From Breviolum minutum Mf 1.05b.01 (Eukaryota; Sar; Dinophyceae; Suessiales; Symbiodiniaceae), in the NCBI GenBank assembly GCA_000507305.1, contig DF239887.1, positions 74,109 through 138,108 on the forward strand: a stretch of DNA of 64,000 bases, in the 5' to 3' direction. Shown here one piece after another: positions 13,801 to 25,942 of the stretch. The notes under the pieces are model-generated. The model was not told the DNA's origin. It did no database searches and was given only the letters and a program-made list of their open reading frames with translations. The position numbers and the translations under genes are program-made. Numbering within the stretch: position 1 is the first letter of the stretch; every line of letters begins with the position of its first letter.

Positions 13801-15640
13801 GAAGCAGTTGCGAGAAGATGAGTGCTATGTGTGTCTCTTGTCTATGCCAAGTGATGTTTTGAGATGCTTCCAGGGCACGCAGTGCAACCGAACGGGTCAT
13901 ACCAAGCGTGCAAAGTGCAGGTCAAACCGTGCTGCACTGCCATGCTTTTGGAAACATTGAGATTGAACGCGTAGAACAGCAGAATGTGATGCAAACATCC
14001 GAGGATGATGACAGCTTTGGCCGGAATCCTAGAATGAGAGCTAGAATGCGGGCCGGTTCACACAGGTGGTGCTTTCACGACTTGTTGCATTTGGTTTTTG
14101 TAAACAGAATGAGCGCGAAAAATATGCAAAAAATGTCCACATGAAAGGCCAAGTACTATCAAGTACCATCGAGTATTTAACTGAGAGGCAATCATGCCTT
14201 TGCAGATGACATAGTGATTAGAGTCGATTCGCCCAAACTAACTTGGAAGCAACGCAAATAACTTGCCAGTTAGAAATGCTCCTTGAGGTGACTTGGTGCG
14301 GTGAAATTCTCAGAGCAAAGGAAAAATCATGGCAAATTTCCAACATCTTCGAGAAGTGCATCTAGAACCGCTAAGACATGGTGAGAGATGGTATAAAAAC
14401 TTGTCTCGGAATATGGCACAATACGGCACACTAGGGCACCGTTTCCGCAAGAGACGCAGAACTCTGGTCTCTAGTCTTGACGGTCTTGAAGCATTTTGAG
14501 AAGGTACCAGTGGTCGCCTGTGGTATGTGAGTTGCAGTTGGTGTCCGTGTTTGTTACTTGGCAGGGCTTGGTGTCCAGTAACTTGTGGTCTTTGTGCTCA
14601 GGAGGGGCAGGGAAAATGGAGTGTGTAGAAAGGAAAGCATGAAAGAAAGGACATGAAAGCACCATGCCGCCATGCCTCAAAAGGGCCGAGTGGGAAAGTA
14701 GTAAAACCGCTGCTGTGTGGGGTCAAGGCAGGAGGAAAAGCAGGTAGATTAAACCCTCAAAACCAGCACCAGTAATATGCCGATGGGTATATCTAAGTGA
14801 CTAGGTTCTGATTTCAATTTAGTTTAGGCTCATACTGTACTGACTGCACTGTGGAATTTTGCCGCTTTTTAATGCTTTTTACATCTTTTTACCTTTTGTT
14901 TCACGCCTTTCCTTTTTTGTAGTCTGTGATCCTCGACTGACATTTGGGCTTGCATGTGCTTCGAGGAGACCTCACCGAGCCCAACCCTGAGCGCTATTAG
15001 TTTCTGCATTGTCAGTTTTGGACCCAAAATTCTAGAATTTTCTCAGTTTTGTCCACATTGCTTTGCAGGCACGGAGTCCAAGACAGCTGACAATCTCACG
15101 CTCTTGACGCTTCGTTGCAAGATCTCGACGTCGGATTAAACCGAAAGCTGGGTGGAAAATGGTGTAAAATGGCAATATGTTAGCAAATGTCCATGTGGAT
15201 TTTTTTACAAGACAAATTCCGAGGCTTGTGGAGTCTTGAATTGTTTTGACCTTGTCACTGTGACGGTTTTGAATCGTTCCGACGGTGGCCTTGTAAGGAG
15301 CGAAGACAAGGCGAATGGGACTTGACTTTGAAAATTATTGACTCATTGACACTACAAAGTCATGTAAAGCAAAGCATCAGCGTCTGCCAACATGCCGAGA
15401 TTGCCGAAGGCACTTGGAGTCTCTTTCGACAATCTCACGAAGTCCTTGAATGTCTCAAATGCAACGAAGTTTGATGAACTTCGTAACGCCTCTGAGGCGC
15501 GTTGGCGGCATTAGCGGAGGGTGTTTCTACCTGGACATGCTTGGACAAACAAGAGACTTCTTACTTTTTCTTGCCTTTCAGTGTTTTATCAAAGGAAGTT
15601 TAGCTCAGAAACTTCCGATATACGAACGACATCTCAGTAA
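7843..15640. other. Intergenic DNA, no supported gene
   Basis: AT- and T-rich sequence with only short frames on both strands. There is a minor (CA)8 tract at 11746-11761 and TATATA-rich patches near 10670-10760. No series of frames could be joined by GT/GC/GA-AG introns into a protein I could recognise. Confidence 0.5.
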
Positions 15641-15923
15641 AGTTAAGTCAAGTAGAGTAGTGTCAAGTAGAGTAGTGTCAAGTAGAGTAGAGTCAAGTAG
15701 AGTAGTGTCAAGTAGAGTAGGTCAAGTAGAGTAGAGTCAAGTAGAGTAGAATCAAGTAGAGTAGAGTCAAGTAGAGTAGTGTCAAGTAGAGTAGGTCAAG
15801 AAGAGTAGTGTCAAGTAGAGTAGGTCAAGTAGAGTAGAGTCAAGTAGAATAGTGTCAAGTAGAGTAGAGTCAAGTAGAGTAGAGTCAAAGTAGAGTAGGT
15901 CAAGTAGAGTGAGTTCAAGTAGA
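15641..15923. repeat. GTCAAGTAGAGTA minisatellite, left of gap
   Basis: Tandem array of a 13-16 bp unit (GTCAAGTAGAGTAG with short insertions), running straight into the run of Ns. Serine/arginine/valine frames here are artefacts. The true array length is unknown because it ends in the assembly gap. Confidence 0.95.
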
Positions 15924-16648
15924 NNNNNNNNNNNNNNNNNNNNNNNNNNNNNNNNNNNNNNNNNNNNNNNNNNNNNNNNNNNNNNNNNNNNNNNNNNNNN
16001 NNNNNNNNNNNNNNNNNNNNNNNNNNNNNNNNNNNNNNNNNNNNNNNNNNNNNNNNNNNNNNNNNNNNNNNNNNNNNNNNNNNNNNNNNNNNNNNNNNNN
16101 NNNNNNNNNNNNNNNNNNNNNNNNNNNNNNNNNNNNNNNNNNNNNNNNNNNNNNNNNNNNNNNNNNNNNNNNNNNNNNNNNNNNNNNNNNNNNNNNNNNN
16201 NNNNNNNNNNNNNNNNNNNNNNNNNNNNNNNNNNNNNNNNNNNNNNNNNNNNNNNNNNNNNNNNNNNNNNNNNNNNNNNNNNNNNNNNNNNNNNNNNNNN
16301 NNNNNNNNNNNNNNNNNNNNNNNNNNNNNNNNNNNNNNNNNNNNNNNNNNNNNNNNNNNNNNNNNNNNNNNNNNNNNNNNNNNNNNNNNNNNNNNNNNNN
16401 NNNNNNNNNNNNNNNNNNNNNNNNNNNNNNNNNNNNNNNNNNNNNNNNNNNNNNNNNNNNNNNNNNNNNNNNNNNNNNNNNNNNNNNNNNNNNNNNNNNN
16501 NNNNNNNNNNNNNNNNNNNNNNNNNNNNNNNNNNNNNNNNNNNNNNNNNNNNNNNNNNNNNNNNNNNNNNNNNNNNNNNNNNNNNNNNNNNNNNNNNNNN
16601 NNNNNNNNNNNNNNNNNNNNNNNNNNNNNNNNNNNNNNNNNNNNNNNN
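15924..16648. other. Assembly gap (725 N)
   Basis: A run of N bounded by two different minisatellites, so the assembler probably failed inside repeats. The size may be an estimate. Any reading frame spanning it has no support. Confidence 1.
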
Positions 16649-17008
16649 TTGTGCTGGCGTGGTACTTTGTAGTATTGGAGTAGTACTTTGTAGTACAGAG
16701 TAGTACTGGCGTAGTGAGTAGTACTGGAGTAGTACTTTGTAGTACTGGACTAGTACGGAGTTGTGCTGGCGTAGTACTTTGTAGTACGGAGCAGTACTCG
16801 GGTAGTACTTTGTAGTACTGGCGTAGTACTTTGTAGTACTGGAGTAGTACTGGCGTAATACTTTGTAGTACGGAGTAGCTCTTTCTAGTACTGGAGTAGT
16901 ACTTTGTAGTACTGGCGTAGTACTTTGTAGTACTGGAGTAGTACTTTGTAGTACAGTAGTACTGGCGTAGTACTTTGTAGTACTTCGTAGTGCTGAATAG
17001 TACTGGAC
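16649..17008. repeat. TAGTACTTTGTAGTACTGG minisatellite, right of gap
   Basis: Tandem array of TAGTACTTTGTAGTACTGG(C/A)G units of about 20-24 bp. GTAGTAC and GTACTAC-like arms make each unit partly palindromic. The family is unrelated to the array on the left side of the gap. Confidence 0.95.
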
Positions 17009-20007
17009 AACATGAAATGACATCACATCACATAACATCACGCGTTGCAAACCACCACATTAACTCACCACAGGTCACCTCAGAACCAACCACATTACTT
17101 CATCAGAACACATCACCTCAACAGACGCCCACTTTGTTGGAGTCATCAGAACAAAGGTTCAATCAATCAAGGTTGTCACAAACGATTCTATAGGCACATG
17201 TTCTTTTGGTTTATATATATTTTACCTTTTGAAACTTCCGCCACCGCCTCGTGCGGCTATATGTTATATATACAAGGTTTTGTATCATTTGCTTTCATTT
17301 ATGTCATACATTGATACTTATTCTGCTGATTTTTGTATTCCGTTTGGGGTCAACAGCGTCAAGTCACCGATTTGCATGAAGTGCATGTTGATCATGCTGA
17401 CCAGTTTGATTCATTTCGGCTTAAATTGCCTGCTTATTTTGTTCCGTTTGACATGTATATATTTGGTGTTTTTGTTGCAAATGAACGACACTTCGAACAG
17501 CTCGAACGACTCATCGAAGATTGGTTAACGATTTCCAGGAAAATGGCACGTGCCCAGCCCAGCTAGGCACCAGCGGGCTCTCCTCGTTTTTTCTGTCATC
17601 GTTTTGGACAGTTGCTTCGCATTGAAAGCTTGCGATTCGATTTATGCGATCTCATTTCTCAACTTCTCTCAACTTCAATCAGATTTACTCTGATGAGTCA
17701 GTCTGATATAATCTCACTTTCTGAAGTCTGTTTGTACTTTCTTCCTGAGCATTTCGCTTTTGAGAGTCATTGATTAGGTACATATAAAATGCATCTGGGT
17801 ATATCATATCACTGTATTTTTTTTCGTGTTTCCGTCCTCTGCCTTCAAATAGAAAACCCTATGTTTTTGAAGATGGTGACAGCGTTACCGGAATCGCAGC
17901 TTGGCCGTGTTGGCTGTTGTTAGGTGAAGCTGATAATATCAGGTGCCGGTGTCAGCTTTAGCAGCTTTCGGCTTCTTGATTTTAAAAGACATGTTTTTGA
18001 TTGTTTTTGATGTTTGGCAAACATATCACATTGCATCACTGCATCGCGTTATATTGCATATCACGTTAAACAAGTTATATCATATCACTTTTTCAGTCCC
18101 TTTGACAGGTCCAATGGCTCTGCCTCGCACTCTTCTAAGTCTGCCTTGTCAGCATGTCTACCTTTCAAAGAAGCAGTCAAAACAAGCAAAACAAGCAACA
18201 AAGATAAACAAGCTAAAGAAGTTAAACAAGTAAAGACAAAGTAACATTAAGACTAAACTAAACATTTTAAAACTTAAATCATGTCAAAAAGGATGTTAAA
18301 ACTATGTTTCCAAGGCAGAAGCATACAACGACACCGAGTTCGGAGCATGGGGAAGTCGGTACGTGTACAAAGCGATCCATTAGAAGTTAGAGAAATGGTT
18401 TCGAAATGATTGGAAAAGGTGTAAAGCGAAAGGACGATGCAGCGAATGCATCAGATGCATCGAATGCATCAGATGCGTATTATGCTTTGAGATTTGATGC
18501 GCTTCGAGGTCTGCAAGAGTTTTCTGAAGTTTCTCCGCACGAGATGAACACGATGAACACAACCCCCCGTGGCAGGACCTTTTGCAGCGAAACCTGGCGA
18601 CAACACGCGTTCACATTTTCAGATTTTCACGGCAAATATCATCGAACATTGAAACATTAATAAATCATCAAATGGTATAACGATGTATGTGACGTGTGAG
18701 GATCACGTATGCGAGTATTTTTCCAGTATTCTTCTGAAAATATTTCAGGATGCACAATGTGTCAAATCCAGAGAGAGGCATCAGCACTGGGAAGGCTGGA
18801 CAGTTGACATACGTGAGACAAGCAATTACTTTGCACACTCTTTCCCTTATATACTAATATACTGTGACTGCACGGAAGTGGCTGTCAGGCCATTCTTCTT
18901 CTTGAAGAGCTAGAAGAGGGTGGAAAAGACACGGTGAGCCCACTGCCTTCCTGGCATTGGAAACTTCAAGTTTCACAAGAGGGAGACATAAACATTGTTT
19001 CTATGGATTTGAGGGACACAGATAGGTCAGATAGGACAACGGGACTCCAAATGCAAACTTCGCAGGCGGAGAGTCTGAACCTTATGGAACTGATCAACGG
19101 AAGTGAGCGCCGAAATCGAATGTTTTGAATGTCTTCATGTTCCCTGATCCTCTTGAAACATTTATGCTTTTTTCAAAATGGATTTGTTTTTGTTCCGTTT
19201 GTGCAGCACCTACTGATTCATACTGCATGTGCACAACTTGTCTTTTTTAGTGATTGTTCTGTCTTATAGCTCCAAGGCCTTCCATTGATTGCTTCGCAGT
19301 CCGGATGTCAGATTTTTCGCATTCTGCAGAGCCCATCCGAGAGTTGACGAGAAGCTGTGCATCTTGAGGTTTGACGTTTTGGGAAAAGATGCCTTCAGCC
19401 CGATACTTTCAATGCTTTCGCTTTCAAAGCTTTCCTGATTTGCACAATGCGAATCGCTTCGGCTCAGGCCTCAGCTTTCTGAAGATGGAGGCCAATCGAA
19501 TTCTGCAAGTCAGAGTTCAGGTGCTTTAAATTTGAGATGACAAGGAAGGGACCACATTTAGAACAAGATCTTGTGTTGTTCAATTCCTTGGATGTTGGCA
19601 ATCCAGGCGAATGAGAGCTACAATGGCAGCCAAAATGGAAGCATAGGAAACAAAAGCCTTGTGGCCGAAATTCTTGATCTACTCCGCCCAGCTGGTCAGG
19701 CGACTCGATTGGATATTAAAAATCGCCAACACCAACAACCATTCACATGAGCTTTTCGCATAGATTTTTTCACAAGAGCTTTCCATGCTTTTGGCCTGCA
19801 AGATCTTAAAGGACATTGTACTTGTCGTTTGTTTTCATGTTTGCTTTTCTTCATCTTAGCTTTTGTCTTGGGGAATTATTGTTTCTTTTTTTTGCCAATG
19901 TTTTTTCAATTATTGAAATGGCATTGAAGTCCTTCCATTTGTTCTTGCTTCTCCTGCTTAGCGTTTTTAGGACCTGGAAGAGGAAGAGGAAAAGCAATGT
20001 CCTGAGG

Positions 20008-20047
20008 CTGGACTGCTGGACTGCTGGACTGCTGGACTGCTGGACTG
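20008..20047. repeat. CTGGACTG x5 microsatellite
   Basis: Five perfect tandem copies of the 8-bp unit CTGGACTG. No coding context is supported. Confidence 0.9.
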
Positions 20048-23000
20048 GAAGTGTGTAGAGGCAAGGAGGAAAACTGCCCAGCCCAACCACACCATTTACC
20101 AACCATGCCTCTTGGTGCTGCTGTATTTCTTCTTGTTAGTCTTGTTACTAAGCTAATCTCATGTCACGCTCTTGTTTCGCAGGGCTGGGAGCGACTCATC
20201 GGAGATGTTTACGGTCTGACTCTCATGTGATCAGCAAAGATTTCGAAGACAGAGAGCTTTTGCTTTCATTTTTCTCTTTCATCCGAGGTGGAGATCAGTT
20301 TTCTGGCCAGAAGCTCAACAATCCAGTTCGACTACTCACGTCAATATATGTAGGCATGATATGCACCATAGAATATATTGAAATGATATTGAATATGCAC
20401 ATGGATACCGCCTATACTTTCTTTCGAACTTGTAGAACTCCAAGACCTCAGGTGGTTGGAGGCATTCTGCAAACAGCCCGGGCTCGTAATCTGGTTTGAT
20501 GTTGGCTTTGACAGTCATCGACAGTGACAATCTGGACAGACTTTGACAGACCAACTTCTCATACAATGAAACCCTCATGCTTTGTCACAGTTTAGGCATT
20601 GACGATTGTGCATGGCGCTGCTTGAGACAACCTGGCTGTGAGATTCCCAGTGAGAATAGACAATGAATCGCACCGATGCATCTAGGAAGGACAACAACTG
20701 TAGGGAACCGGAACCTGAAAAAAACCCTTCACAATTTGACAACGGAGGTGGCTCCTTTGAATGGAGCCCATCGCAAAAGAGATGCTTTCGAAACAGTGCG
20801 GCACTGGGCACTGACACGAAACAGAAGTTGCTTCGAGAAGTTGGCTCAAATGGTGGGATTCCGAGGTCAGACACGACCAACTCACGAAATAAATCGACAA
20901 GATTTTGTGCTTTTCCCTCAGAATCTCAGAGTCAAGAGGAATATACAGATCTTGACTTGGATGCAACATGATGCAAGCATGTGCAACTCAGGAGAGAGTG
21001 AAACATAGGATGAAAAGATGTAAAACAGAGAGGTAAAGTTCATATTGTGCAAAGATACGAAGCATAGTTGTCAGAGTCATGAATAGTCAGAGTGGACTTA
21101 GCAGACAATCCAAACTGTGGAAAAATTGCATTGGTGCCTGTGACATGAGAGGTTTTGCCGCAGACAGCCATGCCCGAGCTTCAAAACCAAAGAGGAAGGG
21201 CGGAACAGAGGGTCAGTAGAAAGCTTTGCAGCAAAACCTTAGATTGAACGAACACAGCGGAGGCCGCGGTTGTTGCATCAAAGAGTTCCTGGACAAAGTA
21301 CCGAGTGAAAGAGAGTGAAAGAGAGTGTGAAAAAGTGAGCCAGTGACCTTCGAGATACGGTCAGGCTTGCGTTGGGCCAGGCGTCGCATCTGGCTACTAC
21401 TCCAAGGAGGCAACTTTGTAAAATGCGGCAACTCTGCAACAGTCTCTGTGGCTCAATGCTAGAGATGCGATCACGAGGCATAGATAAGAAGCAACGGAGT
21501 ATGCAAAGCCACCAGGTCACAGAATTGGATAAAATTGAGAGCTGATAAGACCAAAGAGTTCTGCACTACAATGGTGATGCCCCTCACATTTTGTACACTG
21601 TCAATTGTCTAGATCTCTAGTCTTTTCCGGCTTGATGCCAGGTAAACATGCGTGCAGGCAGCTACTGCATTTGGTCAGCTGGGCATTGCCAGGCACTTTC
21701 ACGAATCGGAACAAGATTCAGACATTCCATGCCTATCTTCTATTGGTGTCTTGTGTTTTTTGGGACTGTTGTGTTGCAAGTCTTGCTGTGACAGCCGGAC
21801 CCGAATCAAGTATCAACAGATCATTCATGTGCTATTCAACGAATTCAACGTTTCTTGCTCCAGTTGTTCTAATCAGATGATCGTTTCGCATGATGAGCGC
21901 AACCCCCAGGCACCGATGGCCTGCACAGATAATGACTGCTTCTTGCCTGACGGCAGGGATCCAAGTCCACGGAAAAAGACATGAACTAGGGTCAGTAAAC
22001 AGTAGGGCCACAAGACACAATGAAAGCATACAAAAGCACGCATGAACAAGCATTGAGATCCTTTATATATATAGATATATGACATATATAATATATATAA
22101 TAATTATATATATACAATGTTTCCTGGAGTGCATTTTCGAAACACGACATGTTTCCGACTTGTTTGCTACTTTCCATCAACTCGAAGAGTTTCTGGCATC
22201 AAAGACGCTCAAAGCCCGGTGTCGGTGTCAGGTGGACTTCCTGGAATGGAGCTTCCAAGGTCTGGCGACTAAATTCACTAAACTTCGCTACTGAATCCAC
22301 TGAATGTATTGGACGTTGTATCTGAATATATCTGCAGTTATTCTGGAATTTTTAAAGAATTAAATCAGCCTCATTTCAAGTTAAGTCATGCTGTGTGATT
22401 GCACTATCTTGCTGCAGTCGCTACACGCTGTGGATCTCCCGACTCGGATTGCAAGCGTTGATCTTGGACCCATCCAAACGTGCCCAAGACAGACGAAACA
22501 GGAGACAACCTTTGTTGAGCGGAATGATGAAGGGTAATGCTTCAAATTGTTTGCATGAACCGTTGACCCCCAATATACAGCACCTTGAGGCTACTATGGC
22601 CTTGTGAGTGTTTGGATCTCAGCAAGCCGCAAAAAGCTAGCTGAGCCTATGACTGGCCGTTTGGTTTCGTTGTCAGGTGAATCTTAACCGTGGAGAGGAA
22701 GAGGATGAGAAAGATGAGCTCCTTTCCACCAGTCTTGTTGTGAAACATGTCACGAGTTGCAACACCTGTACATAGCTTTACGGACGCTGCCATGACACGC
22801 CTACCATGCTGCAGCGGTGCATTGCATTTGCAAAAAAGCCACCGTAGTGAATTTGGCTGTGACATTGGTGGCAATTTTCCCTGTCGCCCAACAAGCTTGC
22901 CACTCCAAGTCATTTCATTTTGCGGGACGCTTCACAGTATAGGCGAATAATATATTATTAGATCAAATGTAAATATACAGATATATGATATATACTTTCT

Positions 23001-25901
23001 GCTTACTTTTTGTTGTTGGTTCTTGCTCTCAAGCTTCCCATGCACCGCCTGTCCGTGGTATGTGGTGGCATTTAAGATGATGGAAACTGAAAATTACACA
23101 CTTTTTTGAAGAAATTCAATCAAGCATTCGGCTGGACATTCATGGACATATTGCAACACGAACACAGTATTGAACTGGATTGGAACAAGCCAAGACCATT
23201 AGAGTCCTTGTGCATAAGCTCTGTTCGCTTCCCTGTCCTATGGCTTTGGAAGGGTTTGAGCTGCCAAGCGCTGTTACTGCCATTTTTGTTTTGCACTATA
23301 TATTCGTAGACACTTTCGCTGTTGGAGCAGCACGCACGCCGTATCAACTGAAGTGACTTGGTCTAGAGCATGTCATGCAAAGTCTGTTCAACATGTTTGC
23401 AAAGAACAAACATGCAACGGATCTGGCAAGGTGACAGCTTTCCTGTATGACAAGTATTCATTTCTCGCAGTCATTTTGCTTCGCAAGAGTTGCAAAGCAT
23501 TGTGCCATGTTCACATGATTGGAACGGAGGGCATGATGCCTTGTTCCCTATTGACCAAGGTATCCTTTTACTACAGAAACGCATGACGCAAAGAATTTGG
23601 AGCCTTTCATTCGTGCACTGAGAGCACAACAGAACCAGGCTCGGGGACAACTTACGCGGTCTGGCTACACTGAGGGTTTGTCTTCACAAAACGAAACACA
23701 CTAAAGACATAATTCTGAAACACATGGTAGACATCTTATGAAATAGAAATTATAGGGTTGCTGCTGCTTTTTGTGAGTTTCTTGTGTCAGTTGTCACTTG
23801 AGGTGGAGCAAGCCTGGGCATTCTTTTTGGTGCAATGGGTTTGCGCTTTCTCTCTGGACCCGACCTTTGCGGGGGCCAACGGCCTCCTTTGGGTCGTGGC
23901 CCGCATGGCGCAGCTTGCAAAGAAGTGTCAGTGTGGAACATAGGTCATATAGTCATATCATGTCGTCATGTCATGTCAAATCATGTCTTGTACTTTGTGT
24001 CATACAAAATTAGGCATTGCATGGTGCAACAACCAAAATCAACCTTTCAGCGAACCGTGGAAGAAATTCATAATCATACAGTCGATGCTTCAGTTTTGCC
24101 AGAGCTAGTGGCATTGAATGGGATTTATCAAATTTGTGCTTGCACACTTTTGCTGCTGAGGTATGGTTACATTTACCGCAGCTTGGCAAGTCTTAAGGTC
24201 CCAACACGGATTTGGTGAGTTCGGTGCAAGGGTCTGTGGGTCTGTGTGGGTTTGTGATGTTTGCGTTCAGTGGCCTATCGTGGCCTATCCCAACAACTTC
24301 GTGTCGCTCACAGCAAGGCAGAAGTCAAAAGCACTGCTGACCCATGAAAAAGATAACTCGTGGCACAAGAAGCAGCAATTCAATTTACATCACCACAATA
24401 CAAATCGAAAGCAATGAAAATTGAAACTTGTTTTTAATTGATTTGCTCTATTCACAGATGCGCAGACTGTAGGCACGTTTGCAAAGTTTGTTGGATCTGA
24501 GGAGTGAATCCAAGTCGAAATAAGTCTCATCCTCAGAGACGAAGTAACTCTGACATCAACAGCTACAGGGTGTGCGGATCACAATGACTCAATGCACCAG
24601 AGCTTTGGGAAATCGGGAGTTTGAGATGTGACCTTTTTTGGGTAACTTTGGAATGTAAATTTTATGAACATCAGATATTATCAGTGATATCAGATAACAA
24701 TTGAAGAAACAGTTGATAGAAGTTGATACAGCTTCAAGCTTTATAGGCTTCATCATATGCTTTGGTTCCTATTTGTTGGAATTGAAGTCAGTGAATGATT
24801 GAATCACGCATGTCAGGCTTATGTTGACAACAATTCCAGCCTATCTAGCTCAGACTTTTTGTTGCGGAGGCCTGGACGAAGTTTGGGGAACACCAGAATA
24901 ACTCACGGAGGCAAAAGCCCTTCAAAGTCTATCTTAAATAAATGACCGCACGATACATCCTTGAAAGTGCATGTTAAGTCTCAGAGAAAACCATGCTTGT
25001 GTCAGTGTCTGTATGTCCGTGAGGTATTTTGACGGCCTGTCTGATGCCTTGGACGTCACGTGGAATTTCGATCAGTATTGCGAGTGGCGTTTGTGTCGTC
25101 TTTGCCATCTACGGATGGTCCATCTACCGTCCCTGGTTCGGTGCCTTGGCAGAACTGCGCCCACGAAGCTTCGAAAGAACTGCGCCGAGCTTTGAGGAAA
25201 CTTTGTCTCCGAAGAGAAGAAACGTCAAGAAGGACAACTGATGAGTTCCAGCGATTGAATATATTCAAGATGTTCAAGGCTCAAAGAAACGTCTTGATCC
25301 ATCTTGATCCGTCCACCTGACTGGGGGTCTCCATGCGAATATGCAGCTTCGATAGATTTATAATGTTGGGTTAAGTTTTGTATATTGTTATAGTGTTTAT
25401 ATCCTTAATACTGTCATCCTACTCGCTGCAATTTGCAAAAACGCGAGGCATAAATCAACGCCATAGATTTTGGAAGAGCTTACGCAGGCTAGACCAGGCC
25501 CGAAGAGGTCTGAGCTCAATCGAAACAGAGCTTTCTTGCTTTCTGCAATGAGAACCTGACGCCTTTGTATCGGATTTGCGGAAGAATTTGCAGGATTTTT
25601 TGCTACACATCTATTTGCCTCTAGCTGTCTTCAGCATCAATAAAACTTTGGGAGTGTCAAAATTACAACCAAAAATCAGAACGACTTGTCATTGAGTCAT
25701 TGAGCGTTGCCATTGACGATGGAAAGCCTAGCCACCCGTCAACCCGTTTTGATGAAACAAAGATAAACATCATCAAATTTTCTTTCAAAGCAGTGCCTTG
25801 AGTCTTGAGTTGAAAGTCAAATGCATCAAAATACACAACATCACACAGGCACTGCGTGTAGCACTTGGGATCGATGAATCGATGGATTTGTTTTTTTTTA
25901 C

Positions 25902-25942
25902 TAAGCGACGTAAGCGACGTAAGCGACGTAAGCGACGTAAGC
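25902..25942. repeat. TAAGCGACG x4 minisatellite
   Basis: Four and a half tandem copies of the 9-bp unit TAAGCGACG following a T9 run. It creates a basic RKRRKRRK-like frame on + and an AYVAYVA frame on minus, both artefacts of the repeat. Confidence 0.9.

Noticed and set aside
15782..17050. Long reading frames on both strands crossing the run of N
   Set aside because: They consist of repeat translation plus undefined residues; nothing supports a protein.
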